The notes: generated by a model from the letters alone, not told the origin. A stretch of 64,000 bases of DNA from Druceiella hillmani (GCA_039881145.1 JAYKKI010000134.1:1398001-1462000); one strand, 5' to 3'; positions 1 to 12,070 are shown, counted from the stretch's first letter. Made by a program: numbers and translations.

Positions 1-440
1 CAATTGTTTAGAATTGACAAACTGTTTTCTTATTTAAAATTTTAATTATATTTCAACTATTCCATATATGATCAGTAATTATCACCTATCACTCAATGAA
101 ATATATGTAACATAAATCTAAAATCTAACCCAATTTTCTTCTGATAGCGTATAGATAAGTCTCGACATACGCTAAAACAATTCCATCCATTTCCTTCTCA
201 GAAAAGCGTGAATGTTTCCTAAATTTAATAATAATAATACTTTTCTGAATTAATGACTACCACTCTATCTTCTCCCAAACACGTTCACTTCATTTCCGCT
301 TATCATTTTAGTCGAGTAAATTGAGTGTGTAAAAATTAAAACATTGCCTTTTATTTTATTTCCTTTAAATTTTTGTTTGTAATATATTTCCTATGCTTAA
401 TGACTTAATTTTCTTCGCATATTTTCACTTTTTACAGAAC
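1..440. other. AT-rich non-coding DNA, nothing recognised
   Basis: No open reading frame, RNA gene or repeat that I can name. Ordinary AT-rich background. Confidence 0.6.
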
Positions 441-452
441 TCTGTCTTTTTT

Positions 453-830
453 AGAGTTCTGTAGTGAAATAAGAACCCCTATAATTTCAACACGTCCGTC
501 AGTCTGTCCGTCTGTATACCACACTCGCTGAATATTGGTGCTACAAAGTTAAAATTTGGTTCGTTATATATATTTATAACGGCAAGTTATGAAAGAAAAT
601 CTTTGAAACAATTTTATTAGGGTGCCTCCCCTATACAAAAATCCGATGTTTCAAGTCGCATATTCCATTTTGAAGGTATCTTGGAATAACTCTGATAAAT
701 ATGAACGTTTTTTTCTACACAGTGATATTTATTGGTAACATTAAGTTTTAAAATGCTAAATTACATTAAAGTGACGTGTCTCCACATCATACCAGCCACG
801 CCGATATTTTTTATGTCTTAAAAGCATTCG
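453..830 (+). repeat. Dispersed repeat of the insect 'GTTCCGTA' type, copy 1
   Basis: The sequence AGAGTTCTGTAGTGAAATAA is followed by AGAACCCCTATAA, a run of GTCCGTCAGTCTGTCCGTCTGT type, then AAAGTTAAAATTTGG and TTTTATTAGGGTGCCTCCCC. This succession (a GGTTCCGTA-like start, a run of GTCYGTC units, a 'minimise-gradient' AAATTT stretch, and a GGGT(A/G)CCTCCCCTA box) is shared by a dispersed element I recall from several insect genomes, and by the copy at 19446. There is no coding capacity. An adjoining inverted repeat (CAGAACTCT at 435-443 with AGAGTTCTG at 453-461) overlaps its start. The 3' boundary is a guess. The class of the element (LINE 3' tail or a non-autonomous element) is not decided by the sequence. 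Confidence 0.5.
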
Positions 831-3800
831 CAGGTAAAATGAAATGAAAATAATCACTCGTAAATAAGCTCTACTAGTTCAAAAGTAATTGTCTATCAAA
901 TTGTGATATGCAGTTAGATGTGTAAAAAGTTAACATAAACTCCATACAAATGACTTGAATAAATTGCAAGAGTAACTAAATTTTATTGGGTATTTTAAAA
1001 CGTATGTCTATAATTTTCAAGTGAAGTGAAACCTGTCTTTCTTGTCTTAAATTTCAGGTGAAAGACAACTATGGAATTCTACTTTTGGTGTTACACGTGA
1101 ACAAGGTTGGTTTTTATATTTCTATATTTAAATAGCAAATATTTAAAAAGGTGATCTAAATTGGTTGCTTGTCTTTGAATTAAATTACCATATTTTCATA
1201 CACCTATAAGGAAGAAAATACATCAAATAATACAGAGCATAGTAATATCATAGTTTTACCTCACTGACTAAATAATTAGCAATATAACTCCATTAATATT
1301 ATGATTTATAGAACTCGAGCAAGAATTAGATTTATGGGGTAGTCGTATTACATTTCTACGTGTGGATTTACTACACAATTACCATAACAAAATTAGGGAA
1401 TATTTTGAATTTAATTTCAATGGGGTTTGAGTCATATCTATTGTAGTATAAACTTATACAAATACTAAAATTAATAATTACTTAAGTTAGTCGTTACGTG
1501 AAAACTAATCAAATCCCGTCAATGGTTTTTGACAAAGTAACTTCGTCTGACTGATTCGTTAACACGAAAGTGTGAGTTTTCCTTTATAAATGCAAGTATG
1601 GAGGAAAATATTTTAGAGCGTGCGGTAGTGAAGCAAGTAATTTTTACTTTTTTTTATGTCCGTGTGCCTGTCCCTTTGTTTTCGCTTCCTTACAATTTTT
1701 TCTGCTATAGGTTTGTATGCATGAAAAAAACATTACTCTCTATCAATATTGCGAGATTGGTATCGCAAATATTGAAATGAGAACATTTAAAAAATAATGA
1801 AAATTTTAATGGTAGAAAACTAGTAATTTAGAAACCTAATACAATCACTAATCTTACCTTATATCCTTTAATTAGTAACAAGACAATAATGAAGGTTTAC
1901 GGTGAAGAACATGGGGGGGGGGTGGATTAAAAAGTTTCATCGTGCGGAAAAATAATGAAATAACAGAATTTTCTTCAGTTAGTTAATATAATATATATAA
2001 AATATAATGAATGAATTTTTTGCATTTTAGGATAATTGAAATGACTGAACATTACATTTTTTTAGAGTTTTAATAAAGGGAGTTAAAAAAATAATCATGT
2101 CATTTATACATGGCTTGACACACTTCTTCATTATTTTTTTCAATTCAAATTTAAAATCTATGTCTGTCAATATTCAAGTCTCAGGGAGATTTTTCATTGC
2201 GAACCTATATTATCATCCAACATAATTAAAATTAAAGGGGAATTGAGTGATAAAAGCTTATTAAAAATATTATAATTAAAAAAAAAACATTCTTCTAAAT
2301 TCACATGTTGGAATAGAGACTTTAATTTAATTCTCAGTAAATGCATTTGTTTTTATTCAGATAGTTGAAAGTGTATTCAGGTATATGCTTGAATGAAACA
2401 AACTAGAGTAGTAGAAAAATATATTTTTCCTTTTCCTGTTTCTTTCCTTGGAAAATTTTCATATTTTGGTAAAAAATTAACAGCTCAAAGTTCATGGATT
2501 ATATTAATGTATTTAATTTTAATTTTCAAAATTAATATAAGTTTTGGCCATTTCCTATTCCAAAAATAATAAAAAATATTTTATAAAAATATTACTCAAA
2601 TACGTAACGTGAGTAATAGTTTTAGAAAAATACTGGAAGAAAATCTTTTTCAAAAATTATGTATTTTCAAATTCATTGTCGGTCTGCCCCATATGAACAA
2701 AACATTACTATAAATTAATTTATTAGAAATATAATAAAATATTGTTAACACAACAGAGGTTAGGTATTTTTCCTTCTTTTTGAATATGGTATTCAAATCA
2801 ACCGTAAATTCTGCCCAACTTTAAAACGTCACATTCGAAGCTTCAAATTCTTGATGACAATTATTTGAATACGGGAAGTATCGATTTTGAAAAAACAATA
2901 AACATTCATGAGTGGTATATCGACAAATATGATTTCATTTTGTGTAAAAAGTTAATTTAAAACATTTGTACCTTGAGTCATAAATTGCAAAATGTTCGTC
3001 CCAGAAGTAATGCTCCTTACCAAAAATCTGACTTTGGTATTTCAGGAGCACCTATTTGAATCTTGTTACTTTTACAATTAATACTGAGCCTAAATCTTTT
3101 CAATTACTATAGAATATCATTACCACTGCTGCCACTCGGTAGCAAATTTTTTTATAAAATTAACTTGCCGTATCCTTAAAATATTTTCGAATCATCTACT
3201 ATATAGCAATATTAGTGTATAGCAATGATTATGTTATGAGAAAATTTTATAATAGTGTAATTTTATTTTTCCCTTGAAGTAATTTCACTTACATATCTTT
3301 AAGATTTTATTTCCACTATTTACAACTTTTTAAGGACTAGCAATAACGAAAAATTTTGATTTGTTCTCTTTGACCTTTATATTTTACGGGTATAAAAAAT
3401 TAAAAATATATGTGCAAATATCCATATCATAAAAATAAATCTGCTGGAGGAGAAGTAGAAATAATAAAATTAGGAAAAAATCTCAATATTTATAAGAATA
3501 TTCCTGAAAAATGCGGTTTAAGGAGTTACAATTTGTTCAGTCGCTTTCAGAGAGAATTTAAGAAAAATGAGACGAAAAATCGTTAATATAAATTTAAAAA
3601 GAAAGGCTTGAAAAAGAGGAGGTAATGAGCAGTACGAGCTCTTTATGGTGTAATTTTGTTTGTGGTGTCCATCAGAAATCATGACTTCTGTGATGTAAGC
3701 TAAAATAATTCGCCGGTTATGTCATTTTATGTTATATCATTTTATGTTAGGTCATGTATGTCATTTAAACTTTGAACTCTCCGCTTATCCGTCTTTCCCA

Positions 3801-4350
3801 GTCTCTATCCGCACACTTGATCCACTTGCAAACTACGTGGCGCGCGTGAATCCATAAAGGTAACCTAGCTCCAAGTTAATATCCAAATTATTATCTATCA
3901 ATTTGGTTACGAATGCTAAAAAATGGTACAAAGTGTTTTAAAAAAATATTCAACATTTTTGAGAAAATTTGAAGATATTCCACGATTGAGTGTATATAAA
4001 AAATGTGAAGAGTCCTTTAACTTCATTATTGCGTATAGAGCGTTAATAACCCATATACGCCACTGAACTTCATAAATTTCCATTTGGTCATTTGATAGCA
4101 GAAACCTCTCGCAGCATATTTTACACAGTAACGTCCGTTATTTTACGTGAAATAACTACACGACGATGATTTCAGCAATTCCCAAGTAGGGAGCACACAT
4201 TTTGAATTGTCAACTTTTTCTTATCAAACCTGCATTATAATATTTTTAATAGTTAATTTCATATATAAAAAAAAATGGAAATTTTTTTTTTGTTGAAAAT
4301 TATATCAAAAGAAAACTCCATAATAAAGGGAGTGGCACTTAAATACACTA
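831..4350. other. Long AT-rich non-coding stretch
   Basis: No gene was recognised. It contains a G9 run near 1914-1922, a short AT repeat near 1988, and a slightly more complex, less AT-rich island at about 3620-3900 in which ATGTCATTTTATGTTA-like units recur at 3718-3765. Short reading frames such as 1598-1780 have no recognisable protein motif and are of the size expected by chance. Confidence 0.55.
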
Positions 4351-4360
4351 GTGTTTCATG

Positions 4361-4403
4361 ATCACTACCAGCTCACCCTCGTAGGGCATGGTCTGGTAGT
4401 GAT
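4361..4403. repeat. Short inverted repeat (hairpin)
   Basis: ATCACTACCAG (4361-4371) pairs perfectly with CTGGTAGTGAT (4393-4403) across a 21-base loop. No associated gene is seen. Confidence 0.75.
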
Positions 4404-4666
4404 TGCCGAACAGCGAAGAGAGCTAAGACAATAAATTGCATTACAATACTTCAAACAGCAATAAAAATTATGGTTTAGTCATTGATAAATTTTGAATTTT
4501 TAATAATTCAATATTAATAAAGCCAAAAAAAGGATAACAACTAATACATATTAACATACTAAGAGCCCTGAACACTGGTCTAAAGAAAAACGTGCTTTCA
4601 AAACGTGTGTAAGGAGATGTTTTTATGCATCCTAAGAATAATTTTGAAGGAGACCAGAGTCTGTGA

Positions 4667-5232
4667 GCAATTGATAATTTGTCCCCAATTTTTCTTCAGC
4701 CATTTTGGGTACTTAACCAATTGTAAAGCCAATAGATTTGAATAACATGTCGTTATGAGAAATATAGAAATTCTATAGGCCATTTGACAATTTGTCCCAA
4801 ATTTTCCTTCAGCCACTTTGGGTACTTAACACATTGTGAAATTTATATATTTGACTAATATATCGTTATGAGAAATATGAAAAGACTATACGCATTTGAT
4901 AATTTGTCCCCAATTTTTCTTCAACCACTTTGGATATTTAACACGTTGTAAAACCAATAAATTTGAGTAATATAATGTTATGAGAAATATTAAGACTATA
5001 GGCGATTGATATTTTGTCCCCAATTTTTCTTCAGTCACTTTTGATTCTTAATCCATTGTAAAGCCAATAGATTTGAATAAAATATCATTACAACAAATAT
5101 CAAAACTCTATAGACAATTGACAATTTGTCCCTAATTTTTCTTCAGCCATTTTGCGTACTTAACACAATGTAAAGCTAAAAGATTTGAGTGACATCATTG
5201 TGAGAAATATGAAAAGTAAATATGATTGACAG
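4667..5232. repeat. Tandem repeat, about 111 bp x 5 plus a partial copy
   Basis: Five diverged units begin near 4667, 4779, 4892, 5002 and 5113, with a truncated sixth near 5220. Each unit starts with a GCAATTGATAATTTGTCCCC-like segment, continues with AATTTTTCTTCAGCCACTTT, TACTTAACACATTGTAAA and ATAGATTTGA, and ends with a GTTATGAGAAATAT-like segment and ACTATA. Spacing is 107 to 113 bp. Units are roughly 75-85% alike by eye, so the array is old. The short minus-strand reading frame across 4598-4816 lies in the repeat and looks accidental. Confidence 0.92.
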
Positions 5233-7873
5233 TTTAAAAAAATTAACTACAAAATCACACATTATTTCAACGTTTTTTTATTTTTAAATAAATCCAAAAA
5301 TTATTTAAGATATTCCTAATTTAATAATGTCTTTACATATTTTTTTAATTTCATGATGTCCCATGTATTTGGCTTACCGAGGTAAATAACCAAGTATTCG
5401 TCATTACCAAATTATTGAAAGAATATTATTTTTAAAAGATGTTCCATGATTTATTCATATTATGAAGTGTTTATAGTTTTAATTTTATTTAATTTTCCAA
5501 CAAGGTCTTCTCAATTTGGATGATCTCGCGGTGTAGCAGAGAAACATTTACATGACTTGGACAGAGTATACAGATATTGCATTTGGATTCCTCGTGTGGT
5601 AACTCAGTACGAGTAAAATTCACCCTCCGAAAATTCGTGAACGCGGTAAGCAGTTACGAATAATATTATTGAAATTATTCCATTATGAAAATATGTCAAT
5701 TATAAGCAGTTAAACAGGAACGAATTTTCGGCAATGAACGTCATCGCATACTACTATATCTCTAAACAGTTTAACATTTGAAGTTTCGGAATTGAAAAAG
5801 TGGTATTATATTTTAATCTTTTGCACACATACCTGGATGTTACTTCAAGGCCTTGGGTTAAATATTAAACCATGGTTTGACTATAGAAATAATACTTAAT
5901 TTTGAATTGCGAATAAATTATCTAAATTAGTACTTACTATTACTAACCATTCGATTAGGAGAATCACTTAATTATGATAATCATTCATAACCGCACACCA
6001 CTTATAGAACTTTATGGACATATAATATTTGTATTAAATTATTTACAAATATTAATATCACAGTAGTTTACAACAAACATTTGGAAATGAATTTACATAT
6101 ACAAATAAATTATTAATTTTTCACCATATAAACATATTTGCCTAGCATATTTTTCACAAGCTTGTTGTGAATACTTCAAAACCGATGAAATTCAGAATAT
6201 TTGCTATATTGTTTCAGTAAACCTTAGTAACCTTGTAGTTATCTTATTTTTTTATAATTTGAATTTTTCGGAGATATCACATATTTTATATATTTTTTAC
6301 AATATTCCCAAAAGCTTCGTTATACACTCGTAAAATTCGAAAAAAAACATGGTTATGAAATTTTTATAAATTATGAAGATTTCATAACTTTTAAATGAGT
6401 CCTTCATGTGATATTCTATAGGATATAATAATAAAACAGAAAATTTAAATAATTGATTTACCCCCGATGAAATTTTCATATGAATATTCTGAGTATCAGC
6501 TGTTAATATATATTCAAGTAAGTATGCCTTACCACTATGCCAAATTTTAAGTTTCTACGAACCACGGCTGCGACTGTGTGTGTGTCTGGATATATGAACA
6601 GTCTTTTAAGGATTTAATTTTTTTAAAGCCTTTTTCTTCTTTCTTCCAGGTTCCTTCCATTTTCCATGTTCCTCTAAAAATGAGCCCCATTGTAATAATG
6701 TAATTATATGTATCTAATGCAATGTTCATGGAATAGTACATTTTGAATACTTCTGAGTAATAAATAAATAACGCAGCAGTACTATAATACTTTAGTATAG
6801 ATATAATATTAATAAATTTTTATACTTGATATCTATCAAAAACCATCATGACACTATAATCTTTCCCTTTTGCATGATAAAGCCCGTCCGCACATTGCTC
6901 TTGGCCACCACACCTGGCACCGTTCGACTTTTTTTTACTTAGGTCATTAAGTAGTGCTTCATATAAGAAAAAAATTTATGAGAAACCGTTTCCGAAATTT
7001 TATTCTAGTAACATTTTGAAGCTGCCTTTTGTTTGAGAAATGTATAGAAATGGTAGTGGATAGCAACGATGCATAGGGCACTTATTATTAGTTACAATAA
7101 AATGAGATATATTTGTAAATTTTTTTTCATAATGCTCTTTAGGCAAACCAATATAACACAGTTCTCGTTCATTAGTTTTCAAATATTGTAGCCATTTAAC
7201 TAGATGAGTGAATGCATTTTAAGACAATTTAACGATCAGATCATTTGAACGGAAAAATTTTCACTGAATTACTCACTTGATGATTTTAGCAAAAATTTAA
7301 AGTCTTAAAACCTGAATCGATATGTGTTTCAGTTTTCACAAGTATTTAATTTACGGAGCGGAGATAACACATATAGATGCTCTACCTATGCTTCGTATGC
7401 TTAACGACTATGTTATATACATACAGAAATAAATATTTCTATGCGTTTAGTTTATATCTTTGAGTACAATACTAATTTTTTCACAAGCAATCATATCCCT
7501 ATATTTTCAAGCCTTTGTTTTTTTTTAATACTTGTCTTAGCAGTATTCTTTTTCATTTCATCTTCTTTTCTGCAGATTAGTACATTCATATTTATTTTGG
7601 CAGATTAGTACATATCATCAAAAAACTTTTGTGTAATTATGAGACGGTATGACAATGAAAATTATTCATCGAGTCTAGTTTATTTAAAGTTAATCGATAA
7701 AGTTAACATTAGAGTATTTTTGCATTCCACTTCATTGTTTACAGGCCAAACAGTGGTTCCCATTAGGATTAACATTGTCTCAAGTGGTGCTAATGCGTGT
7801 GGAAATTACGTTTTATGAGTTTATGAAAAATTTGAGGAAATTTACGAAAAATAACTAACATAAAACTAAAGAG

Positions 7874-7875
<2 letters not shown>
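5233..7875. other. AT-rich non-coding stretch
   Basis: No supportable gene. Short minus-strand frames at 6297-6479, 6547-6741 and 7000-7182 have low-complexity compositions and no domain motif. A less AT-rich patch sits at 6880-6935, unexplained. Confidence 0.55.
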
Positions 7876-7934
<59 letters not shown>

Positions 7935-7939
7935 TTTTT
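7876..7939. repeat. (TA)n microsatellite followed by a T tract
   Basis: About 40 bp of alternating AT (7876-7917) runs directly into a pure T run of about 22 bases, then ATTTGATTTGATT. The T run abutting a TA array may be the tail of an old retroposon, but no body is recognisable beside it. Confidence 0.95.
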
Positions 7940-8138
7940 GATTTGATTTGATTGAAATTGGTTGAAACACCCCAAATCGTCTATGTGTTGGGAAATGTAT
8001 ATTGATGTATGCAGTCCAGAGTTCAGTTTAGTTGATAAGATCACATGACTTCAGATATTCCTGAGCTTCGATTTGTAAGTGTAAATATATCGGTCCTAAG
8101 TAACCATGTAAGTGTGATATCCGATTCCAAATTTAATA

Positions 8139-8200
8139 GATTTCATCACGTTATGCATATATTCCCCATCAGGGGAATATATGCATAACGTGATGAAATC
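8139..8200. repeat. Perfect palindrome, 29-bp arms, 4-base loop
   Basis: The left arm 8139-8167 (starts GATTTCATCACG, ends CATATATTCCCC) is the exact reverse complement of the right arm 8172-8200, around the loop ATCA. There is no mismatch. Such perfection in an otherwise decayed region points to recent origin, gene-conversion-like correction between arms, or a fold-back artefact of sequencing or assembly. Confidence 0.95.
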
Positions 8201-8857
8201 TCTTCCACTGGTAAAATTTTAAGGAATTAATCTCTTTTGACGTCACATAAAGAAAAATTAAAGTTATAGTTTAATAACTGTTAAATTATTATCATAACTA
8301 TTATACATTTGAAAAAAACTTACTATTTAACCTTTTAGCGGAGTTAGGACTCGTATCATAAATGAATATAAAAATATTCTATAAAATGAATATCGGCAAT
8401 TTAAAAGGTATGAAAAACAGCATTTTGTTTAATTAAAGAAAGTGTTCAAAATTAAATATTTTGATGGACGGAAGAGACAGATATAAGATTATCCATTAAA
8501 TTAAATATTAGAAACAAAATATTATTTATCGTTATTACCATAACGTTATCATCTACCCACATGAAGGGTGTAAATTTTTTGCGATATCCTCTTTTCACTA
8601 AACAATGGGCCCTGGTATTCGAATTTTTTATTTATTTTTAATAGCCAGAGTTTTTTTTTAAAGCAATAAATTAAGAAAAATTTTACAGATATACACATCA
8701 ATTAAAATTTTGAATATTTGTACTACATGATGTCCTGTTATCTGGCAGTATTGTTTATTGCAAGATTACAGGGCTCGGTTAATATAAAAATATTTTTTCC
8801 ACAAAATGCGAGAAGTGAAATCTTCGTAGGATGATAAAGTGGAAACCTTATCATTTT

Positions 8858-8860
<3 letters not shown>

Positions 8861-8942
<82 letters not shown>

Positions 8943-8952
8943 GTATATTTAT
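8861..8952. repeat. (TA)n microsatellite with TGTA interruptions
   Basis: About 90 bp of alternating AT interrupted by GTATATGTAT-type units. The Ile/Tyr reading frame over it is a by-product of the repeat. Confidence 0.95.
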
Positions 8953-9860
8953 ACCCGGTCGCTTTTCTTATTAACTATTTGAAACGATCAATGTTTTCGC
9001 ATATCGCGAACGGATTTCTGGCTGCGCATGTCAAGAATCCTACCAGAACGTTAATTTGTTGTGTGTTCATTTAGAAGCGGATTATTGGGTATTTAGAAGA
9101 TAAATATTAATTAATACAATAGTTGTGTAGTTCACAATACTTTTCTATCAGCGAAATGGTCAATGTAAAAAAAAATTTCTTACTCCTTAATAAATATTAT
9201 TCAGCTGTTTACTCCATTAGTATGCTAGTTTAAAACCTGTAGGAACAGGACTTAAGAATTTATAACCTTCTTTGAACTGCTATTTGCAAAATAAGAATTT
9301 AAAATTAATATTAAATGTAGGAATTTTTAATCAAAAATTTTCATAGTATACTTTTCTTACATCAACATCGTTTGAATTGCGGCCTTTTGGATACAAATGT
9401 TTCCAAAAATTCTGATATTGTTTACGAAGCATGGACGCAAAAGCCATAAAATAATTTCATGACAGAATTTCGGCCTAGACGATTTATAAATTAAAAAAAA
9501 GGATTTTATATGAATTTGTTCCTTTTTTTTAAAAATACAAAATTAAAAATATTTTTTAAACTGTGCTTAAACCAATAACACTTATGTATCGTTTCTCATA
9601 TTCTTATCTTGTTACTGACTTGGCACATTTAAAAAAAATATTATAAAAAGCTACGACTTTTACTAACCATTTCAATATTTTTTGATTTAGATTAATTTGT
9701 ATAAACACTATTTTAAACATATAAACTAAAGTTACTCATTTAGTGGAGAATGTTCAATCTAAGGGTCATTCAAAATAATCGAATAATGTGAAATGAAATA
9801 AATTTTAAAAGAGGAAGTTCAAAAAATTTCGTCAGACTATGAAGAAGAACTAAACTTTTT
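8953..9860. other. Non-coding stretch
   Basis: Directly after the TA array, 8953-9075 is a more complex island (CCGGTCGC, TCGCGAACGG) with no recognised identity. The remainder is AT-rich background. Confidence 0.5.
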
Positions 9861-9869
9861 TTTGGTATT

Positions 9870-9990
9870 TTTATCTTTCCTTTTTATTTGTTTGTTTGCT
9901 GGTACGTGAAAGTTGTAAAAATCACGGTTTTGTTTCTTAGAGCCAAGAATGAATGTGACGTGCATTTTAACAAGCTACACTAAAGAGAAA
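9870..9990 (+). repeat. Duplicated non-coding block 1, copy A (weak)
   Basis: The partner is 50790-50910. Shared elements in order are a GGTWTTTCT/TTTGTTTGCT segment, GTGAAAGTT and TTTTAGAATC/TTAGAGCCAAGAATGAA. The match is loose and would not stand alone, but it is in register with the stronger blocks that follow. Confidence 0.4.
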
Positions 9991-10289
9991 TTAAGAAATG
10001 AATGATGTATTCTTTTCTATGCTTGGCGTAAAAGTTGAATCGCTTAACATTATTACTAACAATAATAGTAGATTTTTTCTAGTTTTTTTTTATTTTTGAA
10101 CAAAAACACCATTGTTTTTGGAGGCTGTCTCTGTTTTATGTTCTGTGTTTTATTGATCATTCGTATTTTATAAAACCTTTCTAAAAATACATTCACCTCT
10201 ACTGTACGATATAAAGAGAAATGAAAAGAGAAAAATATTTTATTTTATAACATCATAAAATGAACTAATCAAAACGATTTATATGTTTG

Positions 10290-10350
10290 CCTGGATATCT
10301 TGTTTACGACCATTTGACAATAAATTAACTTTGATCTCATTTGCATGATT
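10290..10350 (+). repeat. Duplicated non-coding block 2, copy A
   Basis: The partner is 51075-51150. Both contain CTTGT(T/C)TACGA, then AACTTTGATC and a GGTATTTTT/CAGTATTTTT end, with one small gap between. Same orientation. Confidence 0.6.
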
Positions 10351-10502
10351 CAGTATTTTTCTATAATGTACTTCCGCAAATATTTTTTTAAAGAGAATAT
10401 CAATTTTAACAGGAGGTTCAGGAGCATATTTTTGGTTATGCAGTGCTTTCATCATTTACTATTTAAGTTAAATTTTTTCAGTTTATTTTTTAAATTTACT
10501 CA

Positions 10503-10582
10503 ACTCACAGTTTGATTTTGTTTTATGACGATTCATACAGAAGTTTGTATCAATCGTCATAAAACAAAATCAAACTGTGAGT
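10503..10582. repeat. Perfect inverted repeat, 31-bp arms, 18-base loop
   Basis: The left arm 10503-10533 (begins ACTCACAGTTTGATTTTG) is the exact reverse complement of 10552-10582. The loop itself contains a nested imperfect dyad (CATACAGAAGTTTGTAT). It lies between duplicated blocks 2 and 3 and has no counterpart in the other copy. Confidence 0.95.
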
Positions 10583-10904
10583 GTTGTAGTTCAAGCGAAC
10601 TAGCTTCATGGAAAAGTGCAATTATTTTTATGCCGTTATTTATAAATCATTTAATATACATTTAACTTACGTTATTTTACAATGGACCTTATTCTTTTGA
10701 TGTGTTTTATTGTTGTTTTATTTATTCATTTCAATAACATTTTCTCTTAGAATTAAAAGTTGACGCAAACAAAAGATTCAATATATTAATTTTGTTGAAA
10801 ATTTAAAATATTTTTCAGTGTAACTTAATTGTATAAAAATTATTCCGTATCATTTGTTACTTTTACATTTTAATTGTAAACATTTCTTTTGTTAGGACAA
10901 AAGT

Positions 10905-11195
10905 TGATTTAAGTTAACAGAACGAAGAGCTTGATTAACAGTTTTAGTGGCCCATCGAGTAGAACTGACCCCAAAATCTGGGATAGTTGCTGGTAAGCAA
11001 TACCCCTTGAAACTATAAATTTTCGTCATTAAAATATCTTTAGATGTAACATCCCATGATAATGACAATTATCTATCGTGAACACAAGAGCACAGCCCGT
11101 AGCGCAACCCGTCCCCCGCCTAGTAACATGATCGTAACAATTTGCATAAATTTTAATTTTTTTTACGCAATTTATAAGAATTTCATCTCGACGGG
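10905..11195 (+). repeat. Duplicated non-coding block 3, copy A
   Basis: The partner is 51755-52060. Alignable segments run the length of the block: GAGCTTGATTAACAG / GAGCTCGGATAACAG, TGGCCCATC / TGACCCATC, a CCCCTT motif, AGCCCGTA..AACCCGT, and an 18-bp perfect identity CGTAACAATTTGCATAAA (11133-11150 and 51985-52002), then TACGCAATTTAT, AGAAT and a TCTCG(A/G)C..GCTGG end. Copy A has stops in the frame that is open in copy B (51660-51863), so coding conservation does not explain it. It contains the POU/octamer-like ATTTGCAT. Confidence 0.88.
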
Positions 11196-11464
11196 CTGGT
11201 GAGTTATATATAATAAAAAAAAATTTGTTTGAATATATTGTATATAATGTTTATTTTTTGACATATGAAGTATTTTTGACACTGACTACAGCAATTATAT
11301 TGTTTGGTGTTATAGAACTCTTTAGCACATAAAGAGCTATCCTGACTCGCACTTGGTCTGCTTTTTACCTTTAATTTTTAGGTCGATTTAATACCTCTAA
11401 GAATTATAGCATAAACTTATAATATAATTGTAATACATATTTTACTAAATAGCTGTTAAATAGT

Positions 11465-11890
11465 TGACCACCACTAACACAAAGTCTTTAAAAATTTAGC
11501 CCATTTGCATAATAATGCTTTAACAATAAATGGAATTGGTTAATTCATAAATTCAATTATCGCTTTAAATGACTGTGAAAATGGTGGGCGAAAAATTTAT
11601 ATCTTTTCCTTCATAATATTTAAACATCGTACTGTTATAAATTACACCGTTAAGCGGCTTACAGAAAGTAATTTTCCTTTAAACAATTGATGGACAAAAA
11701 TTATATCGGAAATAATGACACTTTCAATGTAATAATGAAATTTCATAATTTCAGTTAATTTTCCGGGATAGTTGGATTTTATATTTAGATGAATTGTGAT
11801 ATTCATCCGATATAAAGATGAATTAAAACCGAAACGTTACTCGAATTCACAATGTCATAAATATTTTTAGTTTCTTAAATTTAATAAATA
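11465..11890 (+). repeat. Duplicated non-coding block 4, copy A
   Basis: The partner is 53355-53780. Shared in order: GACCACCACT / GACAACCACT, CATTTGCATA(A/C)TAATG, GGTTAATT.(A/G)TAAATT(C/T)AATTATC, GGGCGAAA / GGGTGAAA with ATTTATAT, a CCGTT.AGC.GCT segment, AATAATGAAATTT, and TTATATTTAGATGAA. The octamer ATTTGCAT is at 11503-11510 here and 53395-53402 in the partner. There is no open frame in either copy. Confidence 0.88.
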
Positions 11891-12004
11891 TATCGAGCAA
11901 TTGTTTACAATATACTTCTATGAACGTATTGTAAATAATATATTTGGATATGGCTAATGAAGTTGTGATGATATCTTGTTTAGATTTGATAGCTAGTTAA
12001 TAAC

Positions 12005-12066
<62 letters not shown>
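12005..12066. repeat. (TA)n microsatellite
   Basis: About 60 bp of alternating AT. It occupies the same position relative to duplicated block 4 as the array at 53947-53982, so it may predate the duplication. Confidence 0.95.

Positions 12067-12070
<4 letters not shown>

Noticed and set aside
4667..5232. CRISPR-like array
   Set aside because: The units are contiguous 111-bp repeats without short constant repeats and unique spacers, in a eukaryotic genome.
10200..10250. Similarity of GAAATGAAAAGAGAAAAATATTTTA to 51330-51380 as a further duplication block
   Set aside because: It is out of order relative to block 2 and is low-complexity A-rich sequence.
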